The position numbers and the translations under genes were made by a program. This document shows, piece after piece, positions 51,901-59,437 of a stretch of 64,000 bases of DNA. The first letter of the stretch is position 1; each line of letters starts with the position of its first letter. The notes beneath the pieces were generated by a model. The model did no database searches and was not told where the DNA came from. It was given only the letters and a program-made list of their open reading frames with translations. Source of the DNA: Ascaris suum (lineage: Eukaryota > Nematoda > Chromadorea > Rhabditida > Ascarididae); the NCBI GenBank assembly GCA_013433145.1, contig CM024184.1, positions 5,704,137-5,768,136 of the forward strand. The letters run 5' to 3'.

Positions 51901-54900
51901 TCTATGCAGAGAGTGTTAGATGAAGTGGATTGGGGCAGAGAGATGGGAACCGAGAGAGGAAAAAGGGGTGGAGAGGTTAGCCTTTGCGTTGGATCGGTTT
52001 TCAGGACATTGGAAGATTGGCCTGAATTTAAATGTTTAGGTTAATCAAATATGAGAGTAGTTTCCTTTCCCATTCCCCCACCCTCCTCCTTCCTATTCAC
52101 TGTCTCCTATTTTTTGGGAAATTTTGCGACACTATTTTTGACCTGTATTTTCGGCCTATACCTTTTGGCCGTTATTTTCGGATATTTAATTAATTCTTGA
52201 ACGATTCTATTTTACTAAATGGATTCAGAGTTAAGGAGGAAATTTTCGGGAATAGCGAATGATGAGCATTGATGACATGCTAATGGGCAATAATAACGAT
52301 AGGAATGTTGCGCCTTGGACAAATTTTCGATAATGTTTCTAAAATTTTCAGTTTTTTCTAATGCTGGAGCAAAAATTTCTGGTATTTTTTTGCCTCTTGT
52401 TACGATCCATTCTTTGGAAGTTCTAATTGCTACCGTTCTTTCCCGGCCCTTTACCCATCTAGCCTCCATCTACCTCCCCTTTCCCGTCTTTCGCTTCATC
52501 CCTCCTGCTTCTCCGCCCTCACCCCCTTCACCCCTCCCTCACTTAATTGGATAGATGAGATTCCCAAGAGATGAGCCTTTGTTTTCAGCACATGTTCAGG
52601 GAAAATGATTGAAGAATTTTTTATGCATGAAATAATATTTCATTTCATATTTAATCATTGTGAAAGAAATTTCAGATTGCTTTCGCGGCGACAGACGGTA
52701 TTACAGGTTTGAAGTTGATCGGGATGGGTATGCCCAAAGATAAACTTTCGAGTATGGCCGTCTTCTTGACGCCATTGCAGGTGTGCTTCGTTTTTTCGTT
52801 TATTTTATCACTTCTTTGCATAATTTCAATAAGACAGTTTATTGCTTCTCTGCCATTCACATTTACGGAAATCATTAATTTCCATTATGCACTAATTTTA
52901 CTGCTTTTAAAAAAATTTCTACTGCTTTTTTAAATGTAGAACTATCTTTTCTTGTGCAGCAATGCCCATTTGCAAGGGGATGCGAAAGATGGATGGGAAG
53001 AAGGGTCCTGATTTTTTGTATTTTATTTGATTCAGCTGGCGTGGTTTATTAGATTTTCGTATTGTGCATTTTAATAGCGAAATTAAATGTGATGAGGTAA
53101 TAGGTATTATGTATAGCAAGGTAAAGAAGGTAATATTAGTAGCAAATTGAATAGCGTTCTTTATGAATGATAAATCGCGCTCACCGAAATCTTCACAGAG
53201 TTCAGCGAAAATATTGTCTCTTTTTAGTTTTGAATTTTTGAGTCGTATAAAGTGTGCATATGTTTCTGAACGTTCGCTGGTGTCGTATATTCATCTATTT
53301 GCCCTTTTTTCTCACACTTTTTTCTCGACTTCCTCCTTTTCCTCTCCAAATGGAGGAGGTAGACGCTCGTGCTAAAACATTTCGTACTTGAGTATTATCT
53401 AGAATTCAGCATCTAGTTAATTGTCCGATTTTAGAGATTCGTTGAATATATATTTGAGGGGAAATTTTTTCAGCAATTTTATATTTCAACATAGTTCCAT
53501 TAATGCAAGATTTGGGTGCATTACTGTTCTATGCACAAATATCAGTGGTAATAGAAAGGATGTGGGGAAGGGAGCGCTTTCAATTAATCACACACTTATA
53601 AATTGTACTCTCTTGTTTATGGGTAGCAAAAATGCAGAAATTTGGGGTCGTTTAAAGTTTTGGGAATCTGGGATATTTTAGTTTTTGACTTCTTGAAATC
53701 TGTTCATTTTCTTTATGAGACTCATCAGGTAAGTTTTTACCAATTAACTGGGTGGGTGAAGTTCATTTTCCCATCCTCGCCTCATTTTGGAAATGCCCTG
53801 GGGATTCCTTCCATTGGACGATCCTGCTTCTGTGTCATTGATGAAGAACGAATTGTCGAGTGAGGAAATTATTTTCATATAATAATAGCGCAGCTGGAAA
53901 AGATGTGAGATTTTATAGAATTCTTTAAAAGAAAGGAACCTTGACGATAGTGCGTTATATCATTTGTTGTTATGAGAATAAAATCTGAATGACGAGTGTA
54001 ACGTTAACTGCAAACGAAATGCAGATTCCGTTCATAGTGAAACTGAAATGGTAATGATCGCTTATCTTTTTACCAAACTAGGAGTATTTTATCAATTGTA
54101 GTAATTTAATTCGGATATGATTTTTGCTAATTGTGCATTTTCCAGTTTATTTTATTATAATGGTTTCTATTAAGAGAATTTTCGAAATTGGCAAAGAAAT
54201 GTACTGTTTTTATATTTTTTCGTGGTAATTTTTTTGCATCTTCAAAGCGCATTTTGATGATACGTTGTATCTATGCGCATTTGTGAACGTGTGCTCGGTC
54301 TGTTCGGCTATTTTAGCGCAGTGTCCACTGAGGCTGTTAATTGTGGTATCTGATGTATATACTATGCACCATAGGATCTGAGTATTACAATTTCTGTTGG
54401 TCCATCGAATTCAAGATGAATTTTAAACGTTGGAAGGGCCAAAAAGTGGCGTGTATTTTGCGCTCGAATTTCCATTTTACGTTAGCCGGATCGGAAAAGG
54501 ACCAGTCAATATTTTATAGGTCATATGGATCATTTAATATATGTGAAGACACTTTTTGGTTGATAACTTATAAACTGGTTGATTAGGCGATCAGAATGCA
54601 GAAACGCATACCATGCCAGCCTCTCTGGCGTGCTTCTCTGTTAACTGTATTTTGTTTTTGTTTCTTTCAGGTTTTACTTCCTTGGATGATCGGTAAATAT
54701 ACGGCGGGCCCTCGACCGTTAAATGTTTTTTTGCTAGCATATCCGTACAGGTTGGGCGTGTTTTGTTGTAACTTCTGTTTGGTATACATATATTTTGAAG
54801 CTTATATAAGTTTTTGGGTGGGGTATTATACTGCGATATACTGTAGCGGATGTTAGCATTTCGGCAGTGATATGCAGCATTGTTAAATATGTAATGTGCT

Positions 54901-57825
54901 GTTGCTGTGGTATAGCCTAATATACTACACAGAAGAAAAGTATCTGTTTGTATTTTGATGTGTGCTTCTCGAAGTGTAATGCATCACAGAAAGCGTTCTT
55001 TATAGGTGTTATGGAGATTTAAAGTGGACATAGGATATTGTGGACATTGTGGACGGCGGGCATTTAAGGAGACTGTGCTTAATATGCTTCGATGTCACGA
55101 ACTAGTTCTGTTCAGTACTTGTGCTGGGGTGTACCATCGAAATTTAGATTGTACGATGCTTGTACCGGAGAGTAACGTAGGAATTGATACTGTCCACTAC
55201 TTTTGCCGGACTATGCCATCGAAATTGATGCTGTCCACTGTGCTAGACTATACCATCAAAACTGCTACTACTTAGTGATTGTGTTAAACTGCACCGTCCC
55301 AATTGATACTGTTCAACACTCATTTTCAACTCTCTCATACTAGGTCTACCGCTGAAAAATGCCTACTGAAATGCTTACTGAGATATACCGTATAATGGAC
55401 ACAGTGAACCGTGGTTGTAACTCCGTTCTTTTAATCCATCTTCGCGTAATGCACCAAAAATGTTTTCTGGCAAGCTTTTTTACGCAGTTACCTTTATACC
55501 TTTATGTAGTAACGAAAATACCTTTATACCTTTATACAAAGATTTTTACCTTCATATAGTAACATTAATAGAAAGATGAGCAGTGGTGAAAAGATGCATT
55601 TGCCATGGATGGCGCCCTAGGAGAGAGTTTGGTGATGCGGTTTGACTCTTCTTCGGTCTCGGTTCATGGATTCTTAATAATGATTTGGGATGAGTTTTTG
55701 CTCGTTTGTGTCATGTGATCATTGCATGTTACTTAACTTGTTCTGACTCATTGAAGTAGGTTTTGGTAGGACACTCGTTGCTCATCGATGCTGCCTTAAC
55801 ATGCGGGCAGCAGTTGCTATTTTTTCATTGCGAACTGCCTTCACATCGAGGAGTATTATATGATAGGATGAGCAGCATTGTGCTTGGGGGAGGGAGGATG
55901 GGAGGAGGAGCCATTGCCGTCGACTTGAGTTATCCGGAAATGCGCTCGAAACAGGTTGAGAGGCAAGAAGCCGGCATTAATCTGTGACCGTTTGTTTTTG
56001 CGAAGGCGATGTTTAATGGAGTGTAGCGAGTCGTTTTAAAGGATATTTATGGGCGGTGTATTTGCGGCGCTGGTTTGGTGGACGCCTTCGTTTCGTTTAC
56101 CGGGTGGTGACTTTCCGCTCATGTTATATGCCATTTGGGTGGCTGGATATTGTTTCCATCAGGTGAGACATCTATTTTCTTCGGCCACCATTCCAGTGAA
56201 ATTTGGTCATTACATTTACCTTTGTTTACCTTCAGGTGTTTCCGTTTTACATTTCCTTGCCTTAGATATTAAGGTTGAACTGCAATAAAGGGAAAAGAGA
56301 TTTTATACGAGCGTTACGCTACATAAGGCGACATGCTTCAAGGTATTGAATTCGTTTTGTGTGAATTTCAGTTGCGAGTCACTGAATCGGTGATTTAATA
56401 TTCACATTTTCTTAGTGGAAGTTTTTCAGATTATACAATTATGCACCTAGAATCTCTTACGTTGCTTTTGCCTTTACCGGAGGGTGATTGTAGCTTTAAT
56501 AATCGAACAGTTTATTATCATTCGTTCACTTTGTTTGTGTTGCTTTATTATGCCTGAGTATACTGTTGTCTAGGTGATGAAGGAGAGGGGATGTATATTG
56601 TGCTTGCAGGTTGCATCTTATTGTATGTTTGTGTCGATGATGGCATTCAACGCTCAGATCTCAGATCCCAAGATTGGAGGCACATATATGACATTGCTGA
56701 ATACACTCAATAATCTCGGAGGTAACTGGCCAGTCACTTTGATACTTAGCCTCACCGACTACTTCACATTCAAGGATTGTGTCGTCAAAAACACTAAAAC
56801 GTGAGTTGCATTATTATCTGTTTGTTGCAATATTACCTGAAATCTTGCCATATGATAATCGTTTTGCATGGAAAAAATCAGTATTACTTGTGATGAGGTG
56901 ATTCGATTTTAGAAATGCAGTTTGGAATTGTTGACTACAAATATTTATGGCATATCGGTTTTAAGTTTAGCGGTCGATGGACTTACCCATACTGCTCGAT
57001 GAAAAATTAAAATTCATCCTGTTTTAGCTTTTGTTGCATAATTTAAAAAGCTATGGCAGAGGAAGTGGATTAGCATTATGTAACTGTTTCGGGTTAATAT
57101 GGATTGATTAGGGTTTGCAAGCTGTAGTTTGGAAGCGATTTCAAAGAAGGAGAGGGTGGAGGGAGGAAGCGAGTGCAGCACCGTTAATATTCTTTCATTG
57201 GGATTATTGCAGTATGATTAGGATTCTCTGTGTCAAATGAAGGAGTTGAGCCTATTGGGCACTTTTATTCAGCCTCCTTGCCGACTTTTTTGAGGACTTT
57301 CAACTTGGGTGTTTTAAATGTTTTTTTTTTTCTCGCTGCAATCATAGGAAGGGTTAAAAAGGTAATATGTTGATGTGGTTCGGCGTGAAGTCGTATTTTT
57401 CATACTGCTATTATTGTCGGTATGGGTAATTGTCCAGGAAGAGGATCCTTCCTTTGTAAGGAGGAAGGGGGAGGGGAGTCAATTCGTGATCGGACCACCG
57501 AGCACAGGTAAGTGAGGATCCTCTTTGTTGGAATAGTGAGTGCGAGCATCGGATGAAGCGGTATTCGATTAAGGGGACCCGATCCATGTGCTCGTAATGT
57601 TGATGAATGAACTATGGTTTAAGGGTGCTATACTCGTGTAACACTAAGGCACTAATGGATCAGTGCACAAAAGGAGGTGATGTTTGCGAGGTGCATATCG
57701 ACGGATATTATATTGCGGTCGCGTTGTGCTCAGTGATCGGTATCGTCTGGTTTAAAACACTTTTCTCGAAGATAAAATACTTTCAAAAGATTCCACGCTC
57801 CGAATGGAGTGTTATAAAGAAATAA
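27625..57825 (+). CDS. Acetyl-coenzyme A transporter, SLC33A1/AT-1 family (12 exons)
   Basis: Twelve exons join in consistent phase: 27,625-27,957; 32,260-32,465; 33,020-33,180; 34,604-34,715; 36,533-36,687; 50,032-50,122; 50,516-50,633; 52,676-52,780; 54,671-54,750; 56,042-56,162; 56,610-56,800; 57,624-57,825. The product is 624 residues; human AT-1 has 549, the excess lying in the N-terminal tail. The family carries cytosolic acetyl-CoA into the ER/Golgi lumen, feeding lysine acetylation of secretory proteins. Family signatures in order: LLQGIPLGL, KLLWAPIVD, GRRKSW, AATQDIAVDGWALTMLSR, NVGYASTCN, VGQTAG, FLITTTLV, GKYTAGPRPLN, MAFNAQISDP, GGTYMTLLNT, LGGNWP and a Cys-rich loop before DGYY. 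The hydrophobic core implies a multi-pass membrane protein. All introns are GT-AG. ATG at 27,715 is an alternative start in better context (594 residues). Intron 5 hosts an antisense gene. Identity is secure; the first exon's assignment is slightly less so. Confidence 0.95.
27958..32259 (+). other. SLC33A1 intron 1
   Basis: A 4.3-kb intron, mostly AT-rich noncoding. A GC-richer island at about 31,870-31,990 is open on both strands. Near 30,680-30,730 there is a cluster of TTGCA/TGCAAT words. An exact 13-mer shared with exon 2 (ATCCTATGGGCAA) lies near 31,026, possibly by chance. Confidence 0.7.
32260..32465 (+). CDS. SLC33A1 exon 2 (first membrane segments)
   Basis: Starts after tatttcag (an alternative acceptor, ttagcag, lies 7 bp later) and ends at gtaagt in phase 2. 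Encodes residues 112-179 with LLLFLYLLQGIPLGL and AVFSFAYWPF. The serine in VFSF aligns, from memory of the human protein, with Ser113, the residue changed in spastic paraplegia 42. Confidence 0.93.
32585..32667 (+). pseudogene. Decayed partial copy of SLC33A1 exon 2 inside intron 2
   Basis: This stretch aligns with exon 2 and its donor flank. TCTATAGTTAAGCTGGCT matches the exon's 5' part (14 of 18), GCAAGAATGCGTCGTATGGG matches its GCAAGAATGCATCCTATGGG (18 of 20), and further right ATTTTCAT and AAGTGATTAGAACATC match the exon end and first intron bases. The central roughly 95 bp encoding the first membrane helix are missing. No open frame or splice site survives. Confidence 0.65.
33020..33180 (+). 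CDS. SLC33A1 exon 3
   Basis: Acceptor gctttcag, donor gtatgc, phase 2 in and 1 out. Encodes KLLWAPIVDSVYWKRMGRRK and SWMVPCQYLIG: the conserved loop with GRRKSW and the start of the next membrane helix. Confidence 0.95.
34604..34715 (+). CDS. SLC33A1 exon 4 (ATQDIAVDGWALTML signature)
   Basis: Acceptor attttgcag, donor gtaagc, phase 1 in and 2 out. Encodes a hydrophobic helix followed by AATQDIAVDGWALTML, the most invariant stretch of the family. The frame stays open upstream into intron 3, which would give a false longer exon. Confidence 0.95.
35933..36030. repeat. Nested 30-bp and 10-bp tandem repeat in intron 4
   Basis: The 10-mer TTATTGGTCA occurs three times in a row (35,941-35,970). 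A 30-bp unit made of TCCGATTTTA, TCCGAGGGGA and TTATTGGTCA then repeats at 35,971-36,000 and 36,001-36,030, the second copy differing only at its last base. Confidence 0.9.
36533..36687 (+). CDS. SLC33A1 exon 5
   Basis: Acceptor cactgcag. Encodes NVGYASTCNAVGQTAGFFLG, then a variable lumenal part and EPQPYGLVSLS. The donor is the weak gtttca. The split Gly codon is completed by exon 6, 13.3 kb away. Confidence 0.93.
37020..37135. repeat. (TTTA)n microsatellite
   Basis: About 115 bp of TTTA tetramers with TTTG interruptions in intron 5 of the transporter gene. Confidence 0.85.
40183..40234 (-). CDS. Ground-like gene, candidate last exon
   Basis: The strong acceptor tattatattgcag is followed in the required phase by CELRIFDTFYWLGRTS and TGA. 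It places a Cys directly after NTT, where ground-like domains have one. It is short, so it may be coincidental. Confidence 0.4.
40183..46430 (-). CDS. Secreted ground-like domain protein (nested, antisense)
   Basis: Two minus-strand exons are well supported: 46,343-46,430 (signal peptide) and 40,923-41,121 (domain). A last exon at 40,183-40,234 and an optional middle exon at 42,076-42,219 fit by phase. The core exon resembles the nematode ground-like domain (Pfam PF04155 as I recall it): NCKSEKLRELI, a run of charged residues, AEDRFGNWWSAVIISE and YGMSAVYDQYTNT. Such proteins are small secreted Cys-containing products related to hedgehog-like families, often epidermal or cuticle-associated. 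Without the middle exon the product is about 112 residues. Cys is present at NC and, via the last exon, at TTC; the usual Cys in the VIC position is Ile here, and no CY pair ends the protein. The gene lies wholly inside intron 5 of the transporter gene. The family call is from pattern memory. Confidence 0.6.
40923..41121 (-). CDS. Ground-like domain exon
   Basis: Acceptor ctatttcag, donor gtatgt, 65 full codons plus two split ones. It encodes DNCKSEKLRELILETIG, a 20-residue linker, then KQQAEDRFGNWWSAVIISEK and GGYGMSAVYDQYTNT. The order (N-C-x-S-x-x-L at the start, A-E-x-x-F-G-x-W in the middle, SE-x-x-x-Y and a Y/T-rich end) is that of ground-like domains. Confidence 0.7.
41735..42427 (-). 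other. Long minus-strand open frame of uncertain meaning
   Basis: 230 codons without a stop. The central part (ATQSTQPTGGQGSQPNVRRP and onward) is GC-richer and Gln/Pro/Gly-rich; both ends are AT-rich and look noncoding. It may be a larger exon of the ground-like gene, an exon of another gene, or a degraded mobile element. I see no known domain. The strongest internal splice sites are the acceptors at 42,220 and 42,152 and the donor at 42,075. Confidence 0.35.
42076..42219 (-). CDS. Ground-like gene, optional middle exon
   Basis: Acceptor ccactacag, donor gtaaga, phase 1 in and 1 out, so it can be included or skipped without frame change. It encodes 47 residues including TSLIIHHKKGNNLV and HLHAFHCAIFKGRQT. 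It lies within a minus-strand frame open for 230 codons (42,427-41,735), which is long for such AT-rich DNA. Confidence 0.3.
46343..46430 (-). CDS. Ground-like gene exon 1 (signal peptide)
   Basis: ATG at 46,430 reads MLLHCKGQLLSSLIFTLATA and VVISEARTA: a short N-region, a hydrophobic core (LLSSLIFTLATAVVI) and small residues near a plausible cleavage site. It ends in phase 1 at the donor gttagt, matching the domain exon's entry phase (G+AG gives Glu). Confidence 0.6.
46430..47000 (-). promoter_or_regulatory. GC-richer, CpG-containing block upstream of the ground-like gene
   Basis: About 46.3-46.95 kb is visibly richer in G+C and CpG than its surroundings and begins at the predicted start codon of the ground-like gene, so it is a plausible 5' UTR and promoter. 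It contains the inverted repeat ATCATTCGC ... GCGAATGAT (46,880-46,914). No TATA box or known element is assigned. Confidence 0.35.
47606..47732 (-). other. GC-rich coding-like island
   Basis: A sharp GC-rich island in AT-rich DNA. Two minus-strand frames are open. One, between cttag and gtgaac, reads ACINATTIHIMGKGALIRCS; the other reads PHNGQGCSDPVFVSRILGAS. It could be an orphan exon or a mobile-element relic. No domain recognised. Confidence 0.25.
48866..48937. promoter_or_regulatory. Triple octamer (ATTTGCAT) cluster with a 13-bp dyad
   Basis: Three copies of the POU-type octamer lie at 48,866-48,873, 48,908-48,915 (reverse) and 48,928-48,935. The last two sit in perfect 13-bp inverted arms (48,906-48,918 and 48,925-48,937) with a 6-bp loop. 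ATTTGCAT is the classic binding sequence of POU-homeodomain factors; enhancer function is inference. Confidence 0.4.
50032..50122 (+). CDS. SLC33A1 exon 6
   Basis: Acceptor ctttatag, donor gtatgt. Encodes FVFFWGWVFLITTTLVLVFK, a conserved membrane helix, followed by a hydrophilic KKEVDHSITP loop. Confidence 0.94.
50516..50633 (+). CDS. SLC33A1 exon 7
   Basis: Acceptor tatttcag. Encodes an acidic linker (SPDEGEELELGIVDTY) and VLWKIVRLKPMLWLLIVLL, ending in phase 0 at gtgagt. Its last 12 bases and donor are the first unit of a tandem array running into intron 7. Confidence 0.94.
50622..50814 (+). repeat. 30-31 bp tandem array that starts at the exon 7 donor
   Basis: Six units start at 50,622, 50,653, 50,684, 50,714, 50,744 and 50,775. 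Each runs CTGACTGGAAAGGTGAATAG (or a variant) followed by a T-rich tract. Unit 1 is the last 12 bases of exon 7 plus its donor. Units 2 and 4 keep AAG/gtgaat and unit 3 keeps gtaaat; units 5 and 6 have lost the GT. Confidence 0.9.
50634..52675 (+). other. SLC33A1 intron 7
   Basis: 2.0-kb intron. It begins with the donor-derived tandem array; the remainder is T-rich noncoding. No other gene is seen. Confidence 0.75.
52676..52780 (+). CDS. SLC33A1 exon 8
   Basis: Acceptor aatttcag, donor gtgtgc, 35 codons in phase 0. Encodes IAFAATDGITGLKLIGMGMP and KDKLSSMAVFLTPLQ, matching the family's A-DAVTGLKL region. Confidence 0.94.
52781..54670 (+). other. SLC33A1 intron 8
   Basis: 1.9-kb intron with no supported exon. 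A donor-like caggtaagt near 53,729 has no convincing upstream exon. Confidence 0.7.
54671..54750 (+). CDS. SLC33A1 exon 9
   Basis: Acceptor tctttcag, donor gttggg (weak). Encodes VLLPWMIGKYTAGPRPLN and FLLAYPY, the conserved K-Y-T-A-G-P-x-P-L-N motif. Confidence 0.95.
54751..56041 (+). other. SLC33A1 intron 9
   Basis: 1.3-kb intron without a gene. It holds the roughly 40-bp diverged tandem repeat at 55,118-55,320 and a short repeated TACCTTTATA(C/T) motif near 55,490-55,560. Confidence 0.7.
55118..55320. repeat. Diverged tandem repeat, about 40 bp, five units (intron 9)
   Basis: Units start near 55,118, 55,159, 55,201, 55,240 and 55,278. Each carries a core like ACTATGCCATCGAAATTGAT followed by RCTGTCCACT. 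Units 2, 3 and 5 are most alike. Confidence 0.75.
56042..56162 (+). CDS. SLC33A1 exon 10
   Basis: Acceptor ttttaaag, donor gtgaga. Encodes GGVFAALVWWTPSFRLPGGD and a membrane helix ending AGYCFHQ. VWWTP is shared with the vertebrate protein. Confidence 0.94.
56610..56800 (+). CDS. SLC33A1 exon 11
   Basis: Acceptor gcttgcag, donor gtgagt. Encodes MAFNAQISDPKIGGTYMTLL and NTLNNLGGNWP, among the best conserved parts of the family, then LILSLTDYFTFKDCV. Confidence 0.96.
56801..57623 (+). other. SLC33A1 intron 11 with two overlapping inverted repeats
   Basis: 823 bp without another gene. AAGAGGATCC (57,439-57,448) pairs with GGATCCTCTT (57,516-57,525), and CGAGCACA (57,499-57,506) pairs with TGTGCTCG (57,587-57,594), just upstream of the last exon. 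Confidence 0.7.
57624..57825 (+). CDS. SLC33A1 exon 12 and stop
   Basis: Acceptor ggtttaag. Encodes the Cys-containing lumenal loop (SCNTKALMDQC, GGDVCEVHIDGYY), the last membrane helix and a short basic tail ending SVIKK, then TAA. No AATAAA lies close by; AATGAA at 57,920 is a possible variant poly(A) signal. Confidence 0.93.
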
Positions 57826-59227
57826 TTATTTGCAATGCGCTGTCGGTCGTATTTATATTGTTTACTTGTGGAAGGTAAATTACCAACCAGCAAACGAATA
57901 CGTTCGTATTTGAAACGGTAATGAATAATTTTTCGAAGATGCGGTTACTTGGTTGAAGTATTTAGGCGCTTTTGTCGGCGAAATATCTTCTGTTAAATTT
58001 GCTGCTTGGTTTAAATTCTAAAATGTTTTGATGTGTATACGCAACTGTTGAATTGTTTTTTTCCTATTATCTGATAGAACTGTACCGTGAAGTCTTGCTT
58101 ATAAGTGTCTTACTTGATTCATTTCCGCCGTGTTAGAGGGGAGAAGGGGGTGTTGAGCCTCGTCGATGATGTTTTCCATGTGTGAGGTTAGTGAGTCTGT
58201 GAATCTTGTGTGTTTTATTGTGGAGGTTTCACCTATATCCACCGTCAGTTTGTTTTTTGACACTTAAATCGTTCCTGCATTATGCATTAATGATCATTGA
58301 CCCGATAGCTGCTGCGTAACTAGAATTTTGACTTTAGAAGATCAAATCAAGTTGTAAGTTTAATTTGAAAGTATTTCTGAATGAAACTAGGCGAATCGGG
58401 TTGTGGTCTGTGAGAGATAGTTGAATAGCTTGATGAAATATCTCAGCCATGTTTTTGGGTTGAGGAGATTTCCTTTTTTTTTCGTTTGTTTTTTTTTCCG
58501 TTGGGAAAGCTTTGTTTTGGTTTTTATTGCGTAAATGAGATAGTAGTTAGCATATGATTCATTCATTTAGATTGATTGGGGAATAGTTAATTATTAACGA
58601 ATGTTCTTCGTCGATTCGAACTGGTCTTTAGCGATAGTTTGTCAGGTTAGGGGTTGAAAGAAGGAGGGATTTTAAGAGAAACCTTTCGTTTCCTTGCTGC
58701 CTTCATTGCCGGATATGGAAGGATGAGAATGTCCTAAGAAAGAAGGGTTGATAGGACAAGGAACATTTTAAGAAGCGAAAAGTGGAAGAAAAGGAATCCA
58801 TGCTTCGTTTCTATGTTTATTGGAAGTTAACGGCGCAGCCGGTTGATATTGAGATATTCAAGACGAGCAACCAGCGTCTGTCAGTCAAATTTGCATATTA
58901 GTGGTGACGTCACCAAATTTAATTCGTTGATAGCGAGAGCAGTATATGATGAATGATGCCAATGTTGCAGTAGGTGGGCACCGTTTTGAGTATCGCTGAC
59001 ATGAGTTTTTGTGTTTGAGTAGTGTATGTGTGTGTGTGTGTGCGTATGTGTTTGTGTATGTGTGCGTTTGCTTTAACAATGGTGCATCCACCGAAAAGTG
59101 GTAGGTGTGCTTTAGAGAGTTTTCTTGAAGGGGTGAATTGTGCGGTGAGATTTCCTGCTTGCGGCTACTGCTGCAAGCACTAAGACAGTAAGAAGGAGGT
59201 CCGAATAAAAAGGGGATTTGTTTATGC
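57826..59227. other. 3' flank of SLC33A1
   Basis: Probable 3' UTR and intergenic DNA. Possible poly(A) signal variant AATGAA at 57,920-57,925. A GT-rich run lies at 59,025-59,066. No gene supported. Confidence 0.6.
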
Positions 59228-59437
59228 TTATGCAATTTTCAAGAATTTCCGGCAGCTCTGAATTCTTTGATGCAGTCCATCGGTACCGATTGATATGGTT
59301 TCTTCATACACGCTTGCTTTACGATCAGAAGGTTGAGTGGAGTAATATATTTCTTCCACTTGTTTTAGGAGATCTCTCATGATATTTTGGAAGTGAGGGA
59401 TTGGGGGAGGAAGGTGCGACAAGGGAATAGAAGACAT
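59228..59437 (-). CDS. Possible coding fragment, unrecognised, charged helical
   Basis: The minus strand is open and coding-like: NIMRDLLKQVEEIYYSTQPS, then DRKASVYEETISI and GLHQRIQSCRKFLKIA before TAA. The composition suggests a soluble helical protein, possibly its C-terminal exon. Upstream, 59,650-59,780 (-) also has open segments (MGTLPTVNVNAQELINRHLL; IIAAIQTKRRALSKQL), but I could not join them by good splice sites. A faint resemblance to small helical subunits such as Mediator proteins is not enough to name it. Confidence 0.3.
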   Translation of the reverse strand: MSSIPLSHLPPPIPHFQNIMRDLLKQVEEIYYSTQPSDRKASVYEETISIGTDGLHQRIQSCRKFLKIA

